This document shows positions 53,493-63,848 of a stretch of 64,000 nt of DNA, in pieces. The stretch covers positions 62,001 through 126,000 of the forward strand of contig JACDNX010000001.1 of NCBI GenBank assembly GCA_017656385.1, in the 5' to 3' direction. Position numbers and translations under genes: made by a program. The stretch is from Thermodesulfobacterium sp. (lineage in GTDB: Bacteria > Desulfobacterota > Thermodesulfobacteria > Thermodesulfobacteriales > Thermodesulfobacteriaceae). Every line of letters begins with the position of its first letter. Positions within the stretch are counted from its first letter, which is position 1. A model generated the notes under the pieces. The model had not been told where the DNA came from. It worked only from the letters and a program-made list of their open reading frames with translations, and did no database searches.

Positions 53493-56400
53493 CTAAATGC
53501 TTAGATAACTTTTTAGAATTTCTGAGGTAGGTGTATGGGTTTTCAGAAAATTTTTTATAGGTCCTTCAAAAAGAAGGTACCCTCCTTTTTCTCCTCCCTC
53601 GGGTCCGAGCTCAATAATCCAGTCTGCCCATTTAATAAGTTCGGGATTATGTTCTATTACCACTACTGTGTGACCTTTTTCAATAAGCCCCTGTAGAACA
53701 TCTATCAACTTTTCTACATCATTTATATGAAGTCCTGTGGTTGGTTCATCTAAAATAAAGAGAGAACCTCCTTTTGAGGATTTAACAAATTCCTTAGCAA
53801 GTTTTATTCTCTGAGCTTCTCCTCCTGAAAGAGAAGGACTTGGTTGCCCAAGAGTTAAATAATCAAGACCTATCCTGCATACAGTATCCAGCTTTTGATA
53901 AATGGAAGAAAACTTTTTAAAGAATTCCCTTGCTTCAAAAAAGTCCATATTTAACACATCAGAAATGCTTTTCCCTCTGTAGTAAACCTCAAGGGTCTCT
54001 GGATTATATCTTTTGCCCTCACAGTATTCACATATCTGATACACTTCGGGTAAGAACTTAATTTCCACCTTTATAGATCCCTGTCCTTTGCAGTAGGGGC
54101 ATTGTCCTTCTTTGGTATTAAAAGAAAACCTTCCTTCTTTATAACCTCTTTCTCTTGCCAAAGGAGTTTTTGCAAAAACTTCTCTAATCTGACTGAAAAC
54201 ATTTATATAAGTTGAAGGAGTAGATCTTGGAGTATTTCCAATAGGAGAATGATCAACCAAGTAAACTCTTTTTATATTTTTAAAACCCTCTATATTTTTT
54301 AATCCCCATAATTCTGGCTTTGATTTAGATCTACTACTCAAAAGTCTTCTTAGATTTTCATAAAGAAGATCACATATAAGAGTTGATTTTCCAGAACCAG
54401 AAACACCTACAACCACTGTGAGGGCATTTAAAGGTATAGACACACTTATGTTTTTAAGATTTCTGAGAGAAGCATTTTCTAACTTGATAAACTTAGAGGG
54501 GATTCTCTTAAGACTTTTTAATTTTTTTCTCTTGTTGTTTCTCAAAGCTTTTGCAGTTTCTGATTTTTCATTTTTAAGAAGTTCAAAAGGAGAGCCTACA
54601 AACACGATTTCTCCTCCTTTTTTCCCTCCTCCGGGTCCGAGATCTATAACACAGTCAGCAGAAAGAATTGTTTCTTCATCATGCTCAACAACAATTACAG
54701 TATTTCCCTTATTTCTCAAAGATTTCAGCACATCTATCAATTTTGCATTGTCTTTAGGATGAAGCCCAATTGTTGGTTCATCAAGGATATAGGCAACACC
54801 TGTAAGGTTGCTTCCTATTTCAGCAGATATTCTTACCCTTTTAGCTTCACCAGAAGATAAAGTATCTGCAGACCTTCCGAGAGTTAAATAACCAACACCA
54901 AGCTGAATTAAACAATCAAGCCTTGATATAATTTCTGAAACAAGCCCCTCAGCTAATATTTTCTCTTTACCTTCAAGTTTAAGTCTCTCCAGGAACTTTT
55001 TTATCTTTTCAATGCTAAGTTCACACAGCTCTGGAAGAGAAAGTCCGTTTATTTTGTAATAAAAAACTTCTTTTTTATATCTACTTCCCTTGCATAAAGG
55101 ACATATTTCGTTTTCCACTTTTCCAAGACCCTGACAATAAGAACAGGCTCCTATTTTTGAATTAAAGGCAAATAACAGAGGATCAGGTTCTGGAAGACTG
55201 AGTCCACATTTTATACAGGCTCTTTTTTTACTGAAAAAAAATTCTTTTGAATTTATTAGAAGGAGAGCTTCTCCTTTACCTTCTTTTAAGGTTTTAAGAA
55301 AAAGGTCCTCAAAATTTTTAAAGTTTTTAAAACTTGTTTTACCAATTACAGCCTCAATGGTATGCTCTTTATATCTTGATAAAGAAGGAATAGGAGGAAG
55401 TTTGTAGAAAACTGAATCAATTCTTACTTCATGATATCCAGAATTTAAAAGTTTTTCAAAGAGATTTCTGTAAATTCCTTTGCGATGCTTTACTATGGGT
55501 GAAAGGAAGGTAATTTCAGCATTTTCAAGTCTTTCTTCTTTTAAAAGTTTTTTAGCAAGTTCAAGAAGTTCTTTTTCAGAACGAGGTATTAATTGAGCAT
55601 TACACTTGGGACAGTAGGTTTTACTTATTTTAGAGTAAAGGAGCCTTAGGTATGGTAGTATTTCTGTAAGTGTTCCTACTGTAGAACGAGGAGAAAGTTC
55701 TCCTGATCTCTGTTCCAGAGCCACTGTAGGAGGAATTCCTGAAATAAGATCGTAGTCTATTTCCTCATAAAGCTTTAAAAACTGTCTCAGATAGGCAGGC
55801 AGAGTTTCTAAGAATCTTCTCTGTCCTTCAGTAAATATCACATCAAAAGCCAAAGTTGATTTTCCAGACCCAGAAACACCGGTAATAACTATAAATTTCC
55901 CTCTGGGCAGATCTACATCTATGTTTTTTAAATTGTGATGTCTCACTCCTCTTAGTTTGATGTATTGGTCTTCGTATTGGTATGTTTTTTCTTTTAGAGT
56001 TTTTTCTTTTAGTTCTAAACCATTTAAATATTTTCTTAAATAATGAGCTGTAGGGCTTTTTTTATTTTTTAAATTTAAAAAATCTTTTAAGGAGCCTTCA
56101 AAAAGAAGGTAACCTCCCTTTTCTCCTCCCTCGGGTCCGAGTTCAATAATCCAGTCAGAGGATAGGACTATTTCTGGATTATGCTCAACTACCACTATAG
56201 TGTGTCCTTCTTCTTTGAGATATCTCAATGATGAGATGAGTTTTTCTATGTCTTTTAGATGGAGACCTACTGTAGGCTCATCAAGAAGAATGAGTGCTTT
56301 TTCTTTTTTTATTTGAGATAGAATTTCTGCAATTTTTAACCTTTGAGCCTCACCTCCAGAAAGTGTTGAAAGTGGCTGCCCCAGTTTTAAATAACCAAGA

Positions 56401-58751
56401 CCAAGATTTTGCAAAATTTTTAAAGGTTTGTTTATAAGAGGATGATTTCCAAAAAACTCAATAGCAGAGTTAACTGTAAGATCAAGTATTTCTACAATGT
56501 TTTTATTTTTCCACTTAACTTCAAGAACTTCCTCTCTGAATCTTTTACCTTTGCAGACCTCGCAAGGAAGAACAAGATCAGAAAGAAACTGCATTTCCAC
56601 TACTTCAAAACCAAGTCCTTTACATTCAGGACATTGAGAGATTTCAGAATTAAAGGAGAAAAATGTTTCTGTGTAACCGTATTTTTTTGCAAGGGGGGTG
56701 CTGGCAAGAAGTTTTCTAATATATGGAAAAATGTTTATGTAGGTGGCAACTATGCTTCTTGGAGACCTTGCCAGAGGCTCCTGAGTAATAAGAAGAACTT
56801 GTGAAAAATTTTCGTAGCCTTCTATAGCATCACAGAACTCGAAATTTGCTTTTCCTTTATAGGCATTAACTCCTTTATAGATTACTTCCTCAAGAAGGGT
56901 TGACTTGCCAGAGCCAGAAACTCCTACAATAGATGTAATTGCAGACACAGGAATAGAAATACTTATGTTTTTTAAATTGTGCTTTTTAGCTCCTATTATT
57001 TTTAATGTTTTAGAAAAGGTTTTATGAAAATTGAAGAAGGGTTTACGAGGGGTGCTCAGGACTTTAAGAGCAGATGCAGTAGGGGTGTTTTTTTCAAAAA
57101 TTTCCTTTGGGCTTCCTGCATGAAGAAGATAACCACCTTTCTCTCCTCCCTCAGGTCCGAGATCTATTAAATGGTCAGCCTGAGTAATAATTTCTGGATC
57201 GTGTTCAACTACAACAACTGTGTTGTTTTGGGAAACTAAATTTTCCATAAATTTAACTACCTTCTGAGTATCTGTAGGATGAAGCCCTGTGGTAGGTTCA
57301 TCAATGAGATAAAGTGTTTCAACTAAATTTGAGGAAAGGGCTCTAGTTAAAAGGCATCTACTTGCTTCACCTCCAGAAAGCGTTTTGCTTGCCCTGTTTA
57401 GAGTAAGATAGGAAAGTCCAACCTCTTCCAGATAGGAGAGCCTTTTTAAAATCTCTCTTGCAAGTCTTTCCTCAGCTGGAAGATTGGTCTGGGAAAGAAA
57501 TTCAGCAATAAATTTTTTTGCTTGAGATATCTCCAGAGAATAAAACTCTCCTATGTTTAAATCTCCGAGGTAAAAAAGTAGTGCCTGAGGATTAAAACGA
57601 GTTCCTTTACATACAGGACAGGCTACTTCTCTTCTCAGCTTTGATAGAAGAATTCTTATATGTTGTTTATATTTTTTGCTTTCAAGCCAGGCTATCACTT
57701 CTTTAAGTCCATACCAGTCTCCCTCTCCAGCAAATATTTTTTCTTTTATTTCTGTGGGAAGGCTGTTAAAGGGTAGATCAGGATTTATTTTTTGCTTTTC
57801 AAGAAAGTCCATAAGATCAATTTTTACTTCTAACATAAAAGGGTAGTCAAGAAGTGGAATTGCTCCATTCTTTATGGACTTTTCAGGGTATTTTACTAAG
57901 GATTCAAAGTCCACTATCAAAAGATTGCCAAAGCCCTTGCACTCAGGACAGGCTCCTTGAGATGTATTAAAAGAAAAAAGATTGGGATTTTTTTTAGGAA
58001 ATTTAAAACCACAAACTGGACAAACCAACTCTTGTATATAATTTATCTCTTCTCCATATAAAGTTTTTACTTTTAAACGATTGGAGATCTTAAAAGACTG
58101 TTCTACAGCATGGGCAATTTCTGGCAGATCTTCCTCTGAAGGTTTAATTCTATAAATAACTATCTCTACTTCTTCAGAGGGAAGCTCATTTATTTCTTCA
58201 AGCTCGCAGATTTTCCCATTCCAGAAAACTCTGCTAAATCCTGCAGAAAGAAGTCCCTGTTTGAGATGTTCAAATCTTACTTTTATTTTTTGAGGAGCAA
58301 GAAGATAAACAGGAATATTTTTAAATTTTTGAATAATCTCTCTTGCAATGGAATGGGGATCTTTTATGTAGATGTATTGATTACATCTGGGGCATTTTGG
58401 GATACCAGCTTTATAATAAAGCATTTTGGCAAAATGACTGATTTCAGTAAGCGTTGCCACTGTAGAACGGGAAGTTTTGATATAATTTCCTTGGGGAAAA
58501 GCAAGAGCAGGTGGAATGTTATTTATAGCTTCAGCTTTTGGCTTGGGTAGTTTTTCAAAATACTGTCTTACATAAGAGGAAAAGGTTTCTAAATATCTTC
58601 TCTGTCCTTCAGCATAAAGGGTGTCAAAAACTAAACTTGATTTGCCAGCTCCAGAAACTCCTGTAACTACGATAAGTTTGTAAAAAGGTAATTTTAGATC
58701 AAAACCTTTGAGGTTGTTTTGCGAGAGCTTAAAGATTTCTATAAATTTCAT
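53493..58751 (-). CDS. uvrA: Double-length UvrA (four ABC ATPase domains)
   Basis: A 1752-residue protein, nearly twice the usual 940 or so. It consists of two complete UvrA units in tandem. Walker A motifs are at about residues 31-39, 610-618, 958-966 and 1449-1457. Signatures are LSGGE at 458, 798 and 1641, and LSSGE at 1298. Zinc CxxC pairs occur in both units (for example 244/268, 707/730, 1179/1203, 1551/1574). Both N-terminal halves contain the UvrB-interaction and insertion regions. UvrA finds bulky DNA damage as a dimer, so this may act as a pre-joined dimer. Fused UvrA is known in Chlamydiae. It overlaps the dksA-like gene by four bases. Confidence 0.92.
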   Translation of the reverse strand: MKFIEIFKLSQNNLKGFDLKLPFYKLIVVTGVSGAGKSSLVFDTLYAEGQRRYLETFSSYVRQYFEKLPKPKAEAINNIPPALAFPQGNYIKTSRSTVATLTEISHFAKMLYYKAGIPKCPRCNQYIYIKDPHSIAREIIQKFKNIPVYLLAPQKIKVRFEHLKQGLLSAGFSRVFWNGKICELEEINELPSEEVEIVIYRIKPSEEDLPEIAHAVEQSFKISNRLKVKTLYGEEINYIQELVCPVCGFKFPKKNPNLFSFNTSQGACPECKGFGNLLIVDFESLVKYPEKSIKNGAIPLLDYPFMLEVKIDLMDFLEKQKINPDLPFNSLPTEIKEKIFAGEGDWYGLKEVIAWLESKKYKQHIRILLSKLRREVACPVCKGTRFNPQALLFYLGDLNIGEFYSLEISQAKKFIAEFLSQTNLPAEERLAREILKRLSYLEEVGLSYLTLNRASKTLSGGEASRCLLTRALSSNLVETLYLIDEPTTGLHPTDTQKVVKFMENLVSQNNTVVVVEHDPEIITQADHLIDLGPEGGEKGGYLLHAGSPKEIFEKNTPTASALKVLSTPRKPFFNFHKTFSKTLKIIGAKKHNLKNISISIPVSAITSIVGVSGSGKSTLLEEVIYKGVNAYKGKANFEFCDAIEGYENFSQVLLITQEPLARSPRSIVATYINIFPYIRKLLASTPLAKKYGYTETFFSFNSEISQCPECKGLGFEVVEMQFLSDLVLPCEVCKGKRFREEVLEVKWKNKNIVEILDLTVNSAIEFFGNHPLINKPLKILQNLGLGYLKLGQPLSTLSGGEAQRLKIAEILSQIKKEKALILLDEPTVGLHLKDIEKLISSLRYLKEEGHTIVVVEHNPEIVLSSDWIIELGPEGGEKGGYLLFEGSLKDFLNLKNKKSPTAHYLRKYLNGLELKEKTLKEKTYQYEDQYIKLRGVRHHNLKNIDVDLPRGKFIVITGVSGSGKSTLAFDVIFTEGQRRFLETLPAYLRQFLKLYEEIDYDLISGIPPTVALEQRSGELSPRSTVGTLTEILPYLRLLYSKISKTYCPKCNAQLIPRSEKELLELAKKLLKEERLENAEITFLSPIVKHRKGIYRNLFEKLLNSGYHEVRIDSVFYKLPPIPSLSRYKEHTIEAVIGKTSFKNFKNFEDLFLKTLKEGKGEALLLINSKEFFFSKKRACIKCGLSLPEPDPLLFAFNSKIGACSYCQGLGKVENEICPLCKGSRYKKEVFYYKINGLSLPELCELSIEKIKKFLERLKLEGKEKILAEGLVSEIISRLDCLIQLGVGYLTLGRSADTLSSGEAKRVRISAEIGSNLTGVAYILDEPTIGLHPKDNAKLIDVLKSLRNKGNTVIVVEHDEETILSADCVIDLGPGGGKKGGEIVFVGSPFELLKNEKSETAKALRNNKRKKLKSLKRIPSKFIKLENASLRNLKNISVSIPLNALTVVVGVSGSGKSTLICDLLYENLRRLLSSRSKSKPELWGLKNIEGFKNIKRVYLVDHSPIGNTPRSTPSTYINVFSQIREVFAKTPLARERGYKEGRFSFNTKEGQCPYCKGQGSIKVEIKFLPEVYQICEYCEGKRYNPETLEVYYRGKSISDVLNMDFFEAREFFKKFSSIYQKLDTVCRIGLDYLTLGQPSPSLSGGEAQRIKLAKEFVKSSKGGSLFILDEPTTGLHINDVEKLIDVLQGLIEKGHTVVVIEHNPELIKWADWIIELGPEGGEKGGYLLFEGPIKNFLKTHTPTSEILKSYLSI

Positions 58752-59110
58752 TCGCCTCTGATTTTTTCCATTCTCTCCTGAGCCCTTTTACATTCTATGC
58801 ATAAAGTAGCTTCGGGACGGGCTATAAGTCTCTTTTCATTTATGGGCTCTCCACAGACTTCACAGATTCCATAAGAACCATCTTCTATTTTTTTCAGAGC
58901 TTTTTCTATTTTTTTCAAGAGCTTTTGTTCTCTATCTCTTAACCTTAACTCAAAAGCAAGATCGCTTTCTCTGGCTGCTTGATCAAGGGCATCAGGAAGA
59001 GGCTCTCCTCTCTCAGTTAACTCTTTTTTAGTTTCCAGGGCTTCTCTTAAAATTTCTTCTTTCCTTTTTAAAAGTAATTGTTTAAAAAATTCAAGTTTTT
59101 TTCTTTCCAT
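58748..59110 (-). CDS. DksA/TraR-family zinc finger protein
   Basis: A protein of about 120 residues with a helical coiled coil (1-75) and the DksA/TraR finger CEVCGEPINEKRLIARPEATLCIECK at the C-terminus, all four cysteines present. DksA proteins bind the RNA polymerase secondary channel and act with ppGpp; rpoZ, another polymerase gene, lies nearby. I use the ATG at 59110 because a GGGAGG ribosome binding site is six bases upstream; a TTG at 59116 is less likely. Its stop overlaps uvrA. Confidence 0.88.
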   Translation of the reverse strand: MERKKLEFFKQLLLKRKEEILREALETKKELTERGEPLPDALDQAARESDLAFELRLRDREQKLLKKIEKALKKIEDGSYGICEVCGEPINEKRLIARPEATLCIECKRAQERMEKIRGE

Positions 59111-59121
59111 AAACAACCTCC

Positions 59122-59604
59122 CTACATATTTTCCAAGATAACTTCTCCGCTTTTTCCACCTGTTTTGTAAACCAAGCGGAGATTAGTTATTTTTATACCC
59201 TTATGTAAAGATTTACACATATCATAAATAGTAAGAGCTGCTACAGAAACAGCTGTTAAAGCTTCCATTTCCACTCCGGTTTTTGCAGTTGTTTTGACTT
59301 CCCCTGTAATTTCTAAAGCAAATTTTTCTGGAATAAAATTAAATTTTATATCTATCTTAGAAATAGGTAAAGGATGGCATAAGGGTATAAGTTCTGAAGT
59401 TCTTTTAGCTGCAAATATTCCTGCAACTTTTGCACAGGTTAAAAAGTCTCCCTTTGGCACATCTTGAGAAATTATTTTGGGATAAATCTCTTCTGGAAAA
59501 ATTACCTCTGCTTTTGCTATAGCAACTCTTTCTGTGTCTGCCTTTTTACTAATATCTACCATATGTAGTTCGCCTTTTTCTGTAAGATGAGAGAATTGAG
59601 ACAT
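59122..59604 (-). CDS. moaC: Cyclic pyranopterin monophosphate synthase MoaC
   Basis: A protein of about 160 residues, second enzyme of molybdopterin synthesis. It has the start SQFSHLTEKGELHMVDIS, ELIPLCHPLPISKIDI, TGVEMEALTAVSVAALTIYDMCK and RLVYKTGGKSGE. The ATG at 59604 matches the normal MoaC start, MSQLTHI-type, better than the TTG at 59625, which overlaps the dnaJ stop. No other molybdopterin gene is in the window. Confidence 0.94.
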   Translation of the reverse strand: MSQFSHLTEKGELHMVDISKKADTERVAIAKAEVIFPEEIYPKIISQDVPKGDFLTCAKVAGIFAAKRTSELIPLCHPLPISKIDIKFNFIPEKFALEITGEVKTTAKTGVEMEALTAVSVAALTIYDMCKSLHKGIKITNLRLVYKTGGKSGEVILENM

Positions 59605-59611
59605 ACTTACT

Positions 59612-60760
59612 TTATTTATTGCCAAAAATAAATTTTTCCCAAAATCTTTCTTTTTTCTTCTTTGAATTTTTTTGAGAATTCAAAAGCAGTTCGTTATCAA
59701 AACTTTTAATTCCCTCTATTTCAGCCAATTTTTTTAATAATTTTTCTCCTTCTTTGCTTAATTTTTTAGGTATTTCTATTTGAACTTTTAAAATTAAGTC
59801 TCCTCTTTTCCCTGTTTTTACATCAGGAAGCCCTTTTCCTTTAATGAGGATTTCTTCACCTGGCTGAATTCCAGGAGGGATTTTTATCTCCAGTTCTTCT
59901 TCAAAATAAGGAATTTTTATTTTATCTCCCAAAATAGCGGAAACAAAATTAATTTTTAGTTGTCCTATTACATTATTTTTTTCTCTATAAAAATAGCGAT
60001 GTGGTTTAATTTTTACTCTTATAAAAAGATCTCCTGGTTTTCCTCCAAAAAGTCCTGGTTCACCTTCTTTGGGAATCCTTAAGATACTTCCATCTTCAAT
60101 ACCAGCAGGAATAACAACTTCTAATTCCTTTTTATTCCATACTTTACCGGAGCCTTTACACTTCGGACATTTTTCTATATAAACTGTGCCTCTACCTTTA
60201 CAGTCTGGACAAGTATAGCTTATTCTGAAAAAACCTTCTGTATAGGTAACCCTTCCTTTGCCATTACATACATCACAATTTTTAACCCCTTTTTGAGGAT
60301 CATAGCCTAATCCCTTACAGAATTCACATACTTCAAACTTTTCAATTTCCAGTGTTATTTTTTTATCTTTGAAGAGATCTTCAAAATCTAAAACTACTTC
60401 ATAAGAAAGATCTGCTCCATTTCTTGGTCTGGTATGAAATTTTTCTTCAAAGGAAAAATCAAAAAAGTCTTCAAAAATATCAGAAAAAGTTTTAAAAATA
60501 TCTGAAATATCTTCAAATCCTCTATATCCTGAAGATTTTAAACCAGAATAACCGTAAGAGTCGTATATTGCTCTCTTTTCTGGATCAGAAAGGACTTCAT
60601 AGGCCTCTGATATTTCTTTAAATTTTTCTTCTGCTTCTTTATTTCCTGGATTTCTGTCTGGATGATACTTGAGTGCCAGTTTTCTATAGGCACGCTTTAT
60701 TTCTTCCTGAGTTGCATCCCGGGGAATTCCCAGGATGGCATAATAGTCTTTATAAGCCAT
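59612..60760 (-). CDS. dnaJ: Chaperone protein DnaJ
   Basis: A 382-residue type I DnaJ. The J domain has HPD at residues 33-35 and [23 protein letters not shown]. The linker is short in glycine and rich in Phe/Asp/Ser. Four CxxCxGxG zinc repeats follow: [24 protein letters not shown] and CPKCKGSG. The C-terminal substrate domains have [20 protein letters not shown] and [12 protein letters not shown]. It is not beside dnaK or grpE here, but between rpoZ and moaC. Confidence 0.94.
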   Translation of the reverse strand: MAYKDYYAILGIPRDATQEEIKRAYRKLALKYHPDRNPGNKEAEEKFKEISEAYEVLSDPEKRAIYDSYGYSGLKSSGYRGFEDISDIFKTFSDIFEDFFDFSFEEKFHTRPRNGADLSYEVVLDFEDLFKDKKITLEIEKFEVCEFCKGLGYDPQKGVKNCDVCNGKGRVTYTEGFFRISYTCPDCKGRGTVYIEKCPKCKGSGKVWNKKELEVVIPAGIEDGSILRIPKEGEPGLFGGKPGDLFIRVKIKPHRYFYREKNNVIGQLKINFVSAILGDKIKIPYFEEELEIKIPPGIQPGEEILIKGKGLPDVKTGKRGDLILKVQIEIPKKLSKEGEKLLKKLAEIEGIKSFDNELLLNSQKNSKKKKERFWEKFIFGNK

Positions 60761-60775
60761 TTTTAATTATAAAAA

Positions 60776-61042
60776 TTATTTATTAATACTTTTTTGTTTT
60801 AAGATTTCAGAAATTTCATAAGGAGAAGTAACTTTTTCTTTTTTATCCAATTCTTTTATATTTTCTGGGGTAACCAATCCTGCAGCAATTTCTCTCAAAG
60901 CAGTTACTATTTCTCTATTATTACACTCTACAAGAGGTTGAGCTCCTTCTCTCAATTGTTTAACTCTTTTTATAGTTAAATGAATTAATCTAAACCTACT
61001 CGGTATTTTTTTTAAACAATCTTCTACAGTAATTCTTGCCAT
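60776..61042 (-). CDS. rpoZ: DNA-directed RNA polymerase omega subunit
   Basis: An 88-residue protein with MARITVEDCLKKIPSRFRL at the start and REIVTALREIAAGLVTPENI in the middle, typical of omega. It helps assemble RNA polymerase. It lies 15 bases before dnaJ and is three genes upstream of the DksA-like gene. Length is normal. Confidence 0.93.
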   Translation of the reverse strand: MARITVEDCLKKIPSRFRLIHLTIKRVKQLREGAQPLVECNNREIVTALREIAAGLVTPENIKELDKKEKVTSPYEISEILKQKSINK

Positions 61043-61074
61043 TTTTTACCACCCCGAAGTTTTAAAATTTAATT

Positions 61075-61299
61075 TTAAACAGCTACTACTTCAGTGATTT
61101 CAGGAACTTCTCTTTTTAAATATTTCTCAATTCCCATTTTAAGAGTCATTTGAGACATTGGACATGATCCACAAGCACCTTTTAGTTTTACTTTTACCAC
61201 ACCATCTTCAGTAACTTCAACCAGTTCAACATCTCCTCCATCTGCCTGTAAATAAGGTCTTACTTTTTCTAAAGCTTTTTCTACATCCTCTCTGAGCAT
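61075..61299 (-). CDS. NifU-like C-terminal domain iron-sulfur scaffold
   Basis: A 74-residue protein of the NifU C-terminal (Nfu) family: [26 protein letters not shown], then [17 protein letters not shown] with the CGSC cluster-binding pair, and [12 protein letters not shown]. It can carry a [4Fe-4S] cluster to target enzymes. I use the ATG at 61299 because an AGGAGG ribosome binding site is just upstream; an in-frame start at 61362 would add 21 residues with no family match. It leads the minus-strand run to uvrA. Confidence 0.92.
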   Translation of the reverse strand: MLREDVEKALEKVRPYLQADGGDVELVEVTEDGVVKVKLKGACGSCPMSQMTLKMGIEKYLKREVPEITEVVAV

Positions 61300-61423
61300 T
61301 AAAATACCTCCTAAGTAAAATTTTGATTTTTTTAAATTTAATACAATTTTTCTTGACAGCAAGGTTCTATTATTTAAAATTGATAATATTTAAAAAGTAA
61401 ACTTAAGAATTAAGGAGATAGTT

Positions 61424-63079
61424 ATGAGAAGTGACAAAGTAAAAAAAGGATTAGAAAGAGCTCCACACAGGTCTTTGTTTAAAGCTCTTGGTTTTACAGA
61501 TGAAGAACTTAAGAGACCATTGATTGGCATTGCCAATTCTTTTAATGAGATAGTTCCTGGTCATATTCATTTAAGACAGATTGTAGAGGCAGTAAAAGCA
61601 GGTATTAGAGAGAAGGGAGGAGTTCCTGTAGAGTTTGGTGTTATAGGAGTATGTGATGGTATTGCGATGAATCATGAAGGAATGAAATATTCTTTACCCA
61701 GCAGAGAAATTATTGCAGATTCTATAGAGATAATGGCTATGGCTCATGCTTTTGATGGTATGGTTTTGGTCACAAGCTGTGATAAGATCACTCCTGGTAT
61801 GCTTATGGCTATGTTTAGGGTTAACATTCCTTCTATAATTATAGCTGGTGGTCCTATGCTTTTAGGGAGCTACAGGGGAAAAAGAGCAAATCTTATTTCT
61901 GTTTTTGAAGGAATTGGAAAGGTAGAAGCTAAAGAAATGACTGAAGAAGAATTGAAAGAGCTTGAAGCCTGTGCATGTCCGACCTGTGGTTCCTGTTCAG
62001 GGATGTTTACTGCAAATTCTATGAACTGCCTTTCAGAAGCTATAGGACTTGCCCTTCCTGGAAACGGCACAATTCCCGCTGTATTTGCTGACAGAATAAG
62101 GCTTGCTAAGGAAACTGGAAGAAAGGTGATGGAGCTTGTCAAGAAAAACTTAACCCCTAAAAAATTGGTTACTAAAAAATCTTTTGAAAATGCTATAGCT
62201 GTTGATATGGCTCTGGGTTGTTCTACAAATACAGTTCTTCATCTCATGGCAATTGCCAAGGAGGCAGAAATTGATATTGATTTGAAAACCTTTGATAAAA
62301 TTTCCAGAAAAACTCCTGTTCTTGCAAAACTTATCCCTGCAGGAGAACACGGAGTCGTTGATCTCCATTTTGCAGGAGGAATACCAGCAATAATGAAGGA
62401 ACTATCTAAACTGGGAATAATACATCTTGATGTAAAAACCGTTACAGGAAAAACTTTAAAAGAAAATCTTGAGGGAGTAGAGGTTTTTGATCGAAATGTA
62501 ATAAGACCGGTTGAAGAACCTTATCATAAAGAAGGTGGAATAGCTATTCTTTACGGAACTTTAGCACCTGAAGGAGCAGTTGTAAAAACAAGTGCTATAG
62601 TTCCAAAGATGTTAAAGCATACTGGACCAGCAAAGGTTTTTAATTCCGAGGAAGAGGCTTATGAAGCTATTTTGAAAGGAAAGATAAAGCCGGGTGATGT
62701 AGTAGTTATAAGATATGAAGGCCCAAAAGGTGGACCTGGAATGAGAGAAATGCTTTCTCCTACTTCTGCAATTATAGGAATGGGATTAGGTGATTCAGTT
62801 GCCCTTATAACTGATGGAAGATTCAGTGGTGGAACGCAAGGTGCCTGTATTGGGCATGTTTCTCCAGAAGCAGCAGAAGGAGGTCCAATTGCACTTGTAA
62901 AAGACGGAGATATCATAGAAATAGACATTCCTCAGAGAAGACTTGATTTGAAAGTTTCTCAGGAAGAACTTAAAAAGAGAAAAAAAAGCTGGAAACCTAA
63001 GCAGAAAAAATTAAAAGGAATATTGAAAAAATATTACAATTTGGTACAATCAGGAGCCAAGGGAGCTATTTTAGAATGA
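61424..63079 (+). CDS. ilvD: Dihydroxy-acid dehydratase
   Basis: A 551-residue iron-sulfur enzyme for branched-chain amino acid and pantothenate synthesis. It has [47 protein letters not shown] with Cys119, the [17 protein letters not shown] segment with Cys191, and the C-terminal GEIGAD-like [21 protein letters not shown]. The oxygen-sensitive cluster suits an anaerobe. An AAGGAGA ribosome binding site is present. Its stop overlaps the mlaE start by four bases. Confidence 0.97.
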   Translation: MRSDKVKKGLERAPHRSLFKALGFTDEELKRPLIGIANSFNEIVPGHIHLRQIVEAVKAGIREKGGVPVEFGVIGVCDGIAMNHEGMKYSLPSREIIADSIEIMAMAHAFDGMVLVTSCDKITPGMLMAMFRVNIPSIIIAGGPMLLGSYRGKRANLISVFEGIGKVEAKEMTEEELKELEACACPTCGSCSGMFTANSMNCLSEAIGLALPGNGTIPAVFADRIRLAKETGRKVMELVKKNLTPKKLVTKKSFENAIAVDMALGCSTNTVLHLMAIAKEAEIDIDLKTFDKISRKTPVLAKLIPAGEHGVVDLHFAGGIPAIMKELSKLGIIHLDVKTVTGKTLKENLEGVEVFDRNVIRPVEEPYHKEGGIAILYGTLAPEGAVVKTSAIVPKMLKHTGPAKVFNSEEEAYEAILKGKIKPGDVVVIRYEGPKGGPGMREMLSPTSAIIGMGLGDSVALITDGRFSGGTQGACIGHVSPEAAEGGPIALVKDGDIIEIDIPQRRLDLKVSQEELKKRKKSWKPKQKKLKGILKKYYNLVQSGAKGAILE

Positions 63080-63843
63080 ATCCTTTCTTTCTTTTAGGAA
63101 GAGGTTTTCTTAAAATTCTTAGTGATTGTGGTGGAATTTTTCTCTTTTTCTTAAAAAGCCTTATCTATTCCTTTTCTCCTCCTTACAGGTTTAGGCTTCT
63201 TATAAAACACATGGAATTCATTGGAGTAAAATCCTGGTTGGTAGTGATTTTAACTTCTCTCTTTTCAGGAATGGTTACTGCCTATCAGGTAAATATAGCC
63301 TTATCTAAGGTAGGGTCTCAAAGTATTCTTGGAGGAGTAGTTGCTCTAACTCTTACAAGAGAGCTGGGTCCTGTGCTTACAGCAGTTGTTGTTATTGCAA
63401 GAGCAGGTTCTGCTATCTCTGCTGAACTTGGGAGTATGAGAATAACAGAACAAATTGATGCTCTTAAAATTATGGCAGTAAATCCAATTCAGTATCTAAT
63501 GAGCCCAAGACTGTGGGCTGCTATTTTTGTTTTGCCTCTTTTAACTGCTATTGCAGATTTGGTAGGTATTGCAGGAGGTTATTTTATAGGAACATTTTTA
63601 CTCCATATAGACCCTGGGCTTTTAACTGCAAGAATGATTGATATGGTGGAGTTTAAGGATATTATGAGCGGAATAGTTAAATCTGTCTTTTTTGGTGCCT
63701 ATCTGGTAACGGTTTGCGGTTATAAAGGCTTTTATGCTTCTGGAGGAGCAGAAGGAGTAGGAAAGGCAACTACTGAAGCTGTAGTTATTTCTACAGTAGG
63801 TATTTTGGTGTCTGACTATATTTTAACTACTATATTCTTTTAG
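63076..63843 (+). CDS. mlaE: MlaE-type ABC transporter permease
   Basis: A 255-residue MlaE family permease with five or six helices. The family pattern is clear in [74 protein letters not shown] and [18 protein letters not shown]. It belongs to the system that moves phospholipids between the inner and outer membrane. It is coupled to ilvD by a four-base overlap and followed at once by the mlaF ATPase gene. Confidence 0.94.
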   Translation: MNPFFLLGRGFLKILSDCGGIFLFFLKSLIYSFSPPYRFRLLIKHMEFIGVKSWLVVILTSLFSGMVTAYQVNIALSKVGSQSILGGVVALTLTRELGPVLTAVVVIARAGSAISAELGSMRITEQIDALKIMAVNPIQYLMSPRLWAAIFVLPLLTAIADLVGIAGGYFIGTFLLHIDPGLLTARMIDMVEFKDIMSGIVKSVFFGAYLVTVCGYKGFYASGGAEGVGKATTEAVVISTVGILVSDYILTTIFF

Positions 63844-63848
63844 AGCCT

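Noticed and set aside
61353-61387. TTGACA (61353-61358) with GATAAT (61382-61387) as the ilvD promoter
   Set aside because: The spacing is 23 bases, too long for a standard sigma-70 promoter, so no promoter is called for ilvD.
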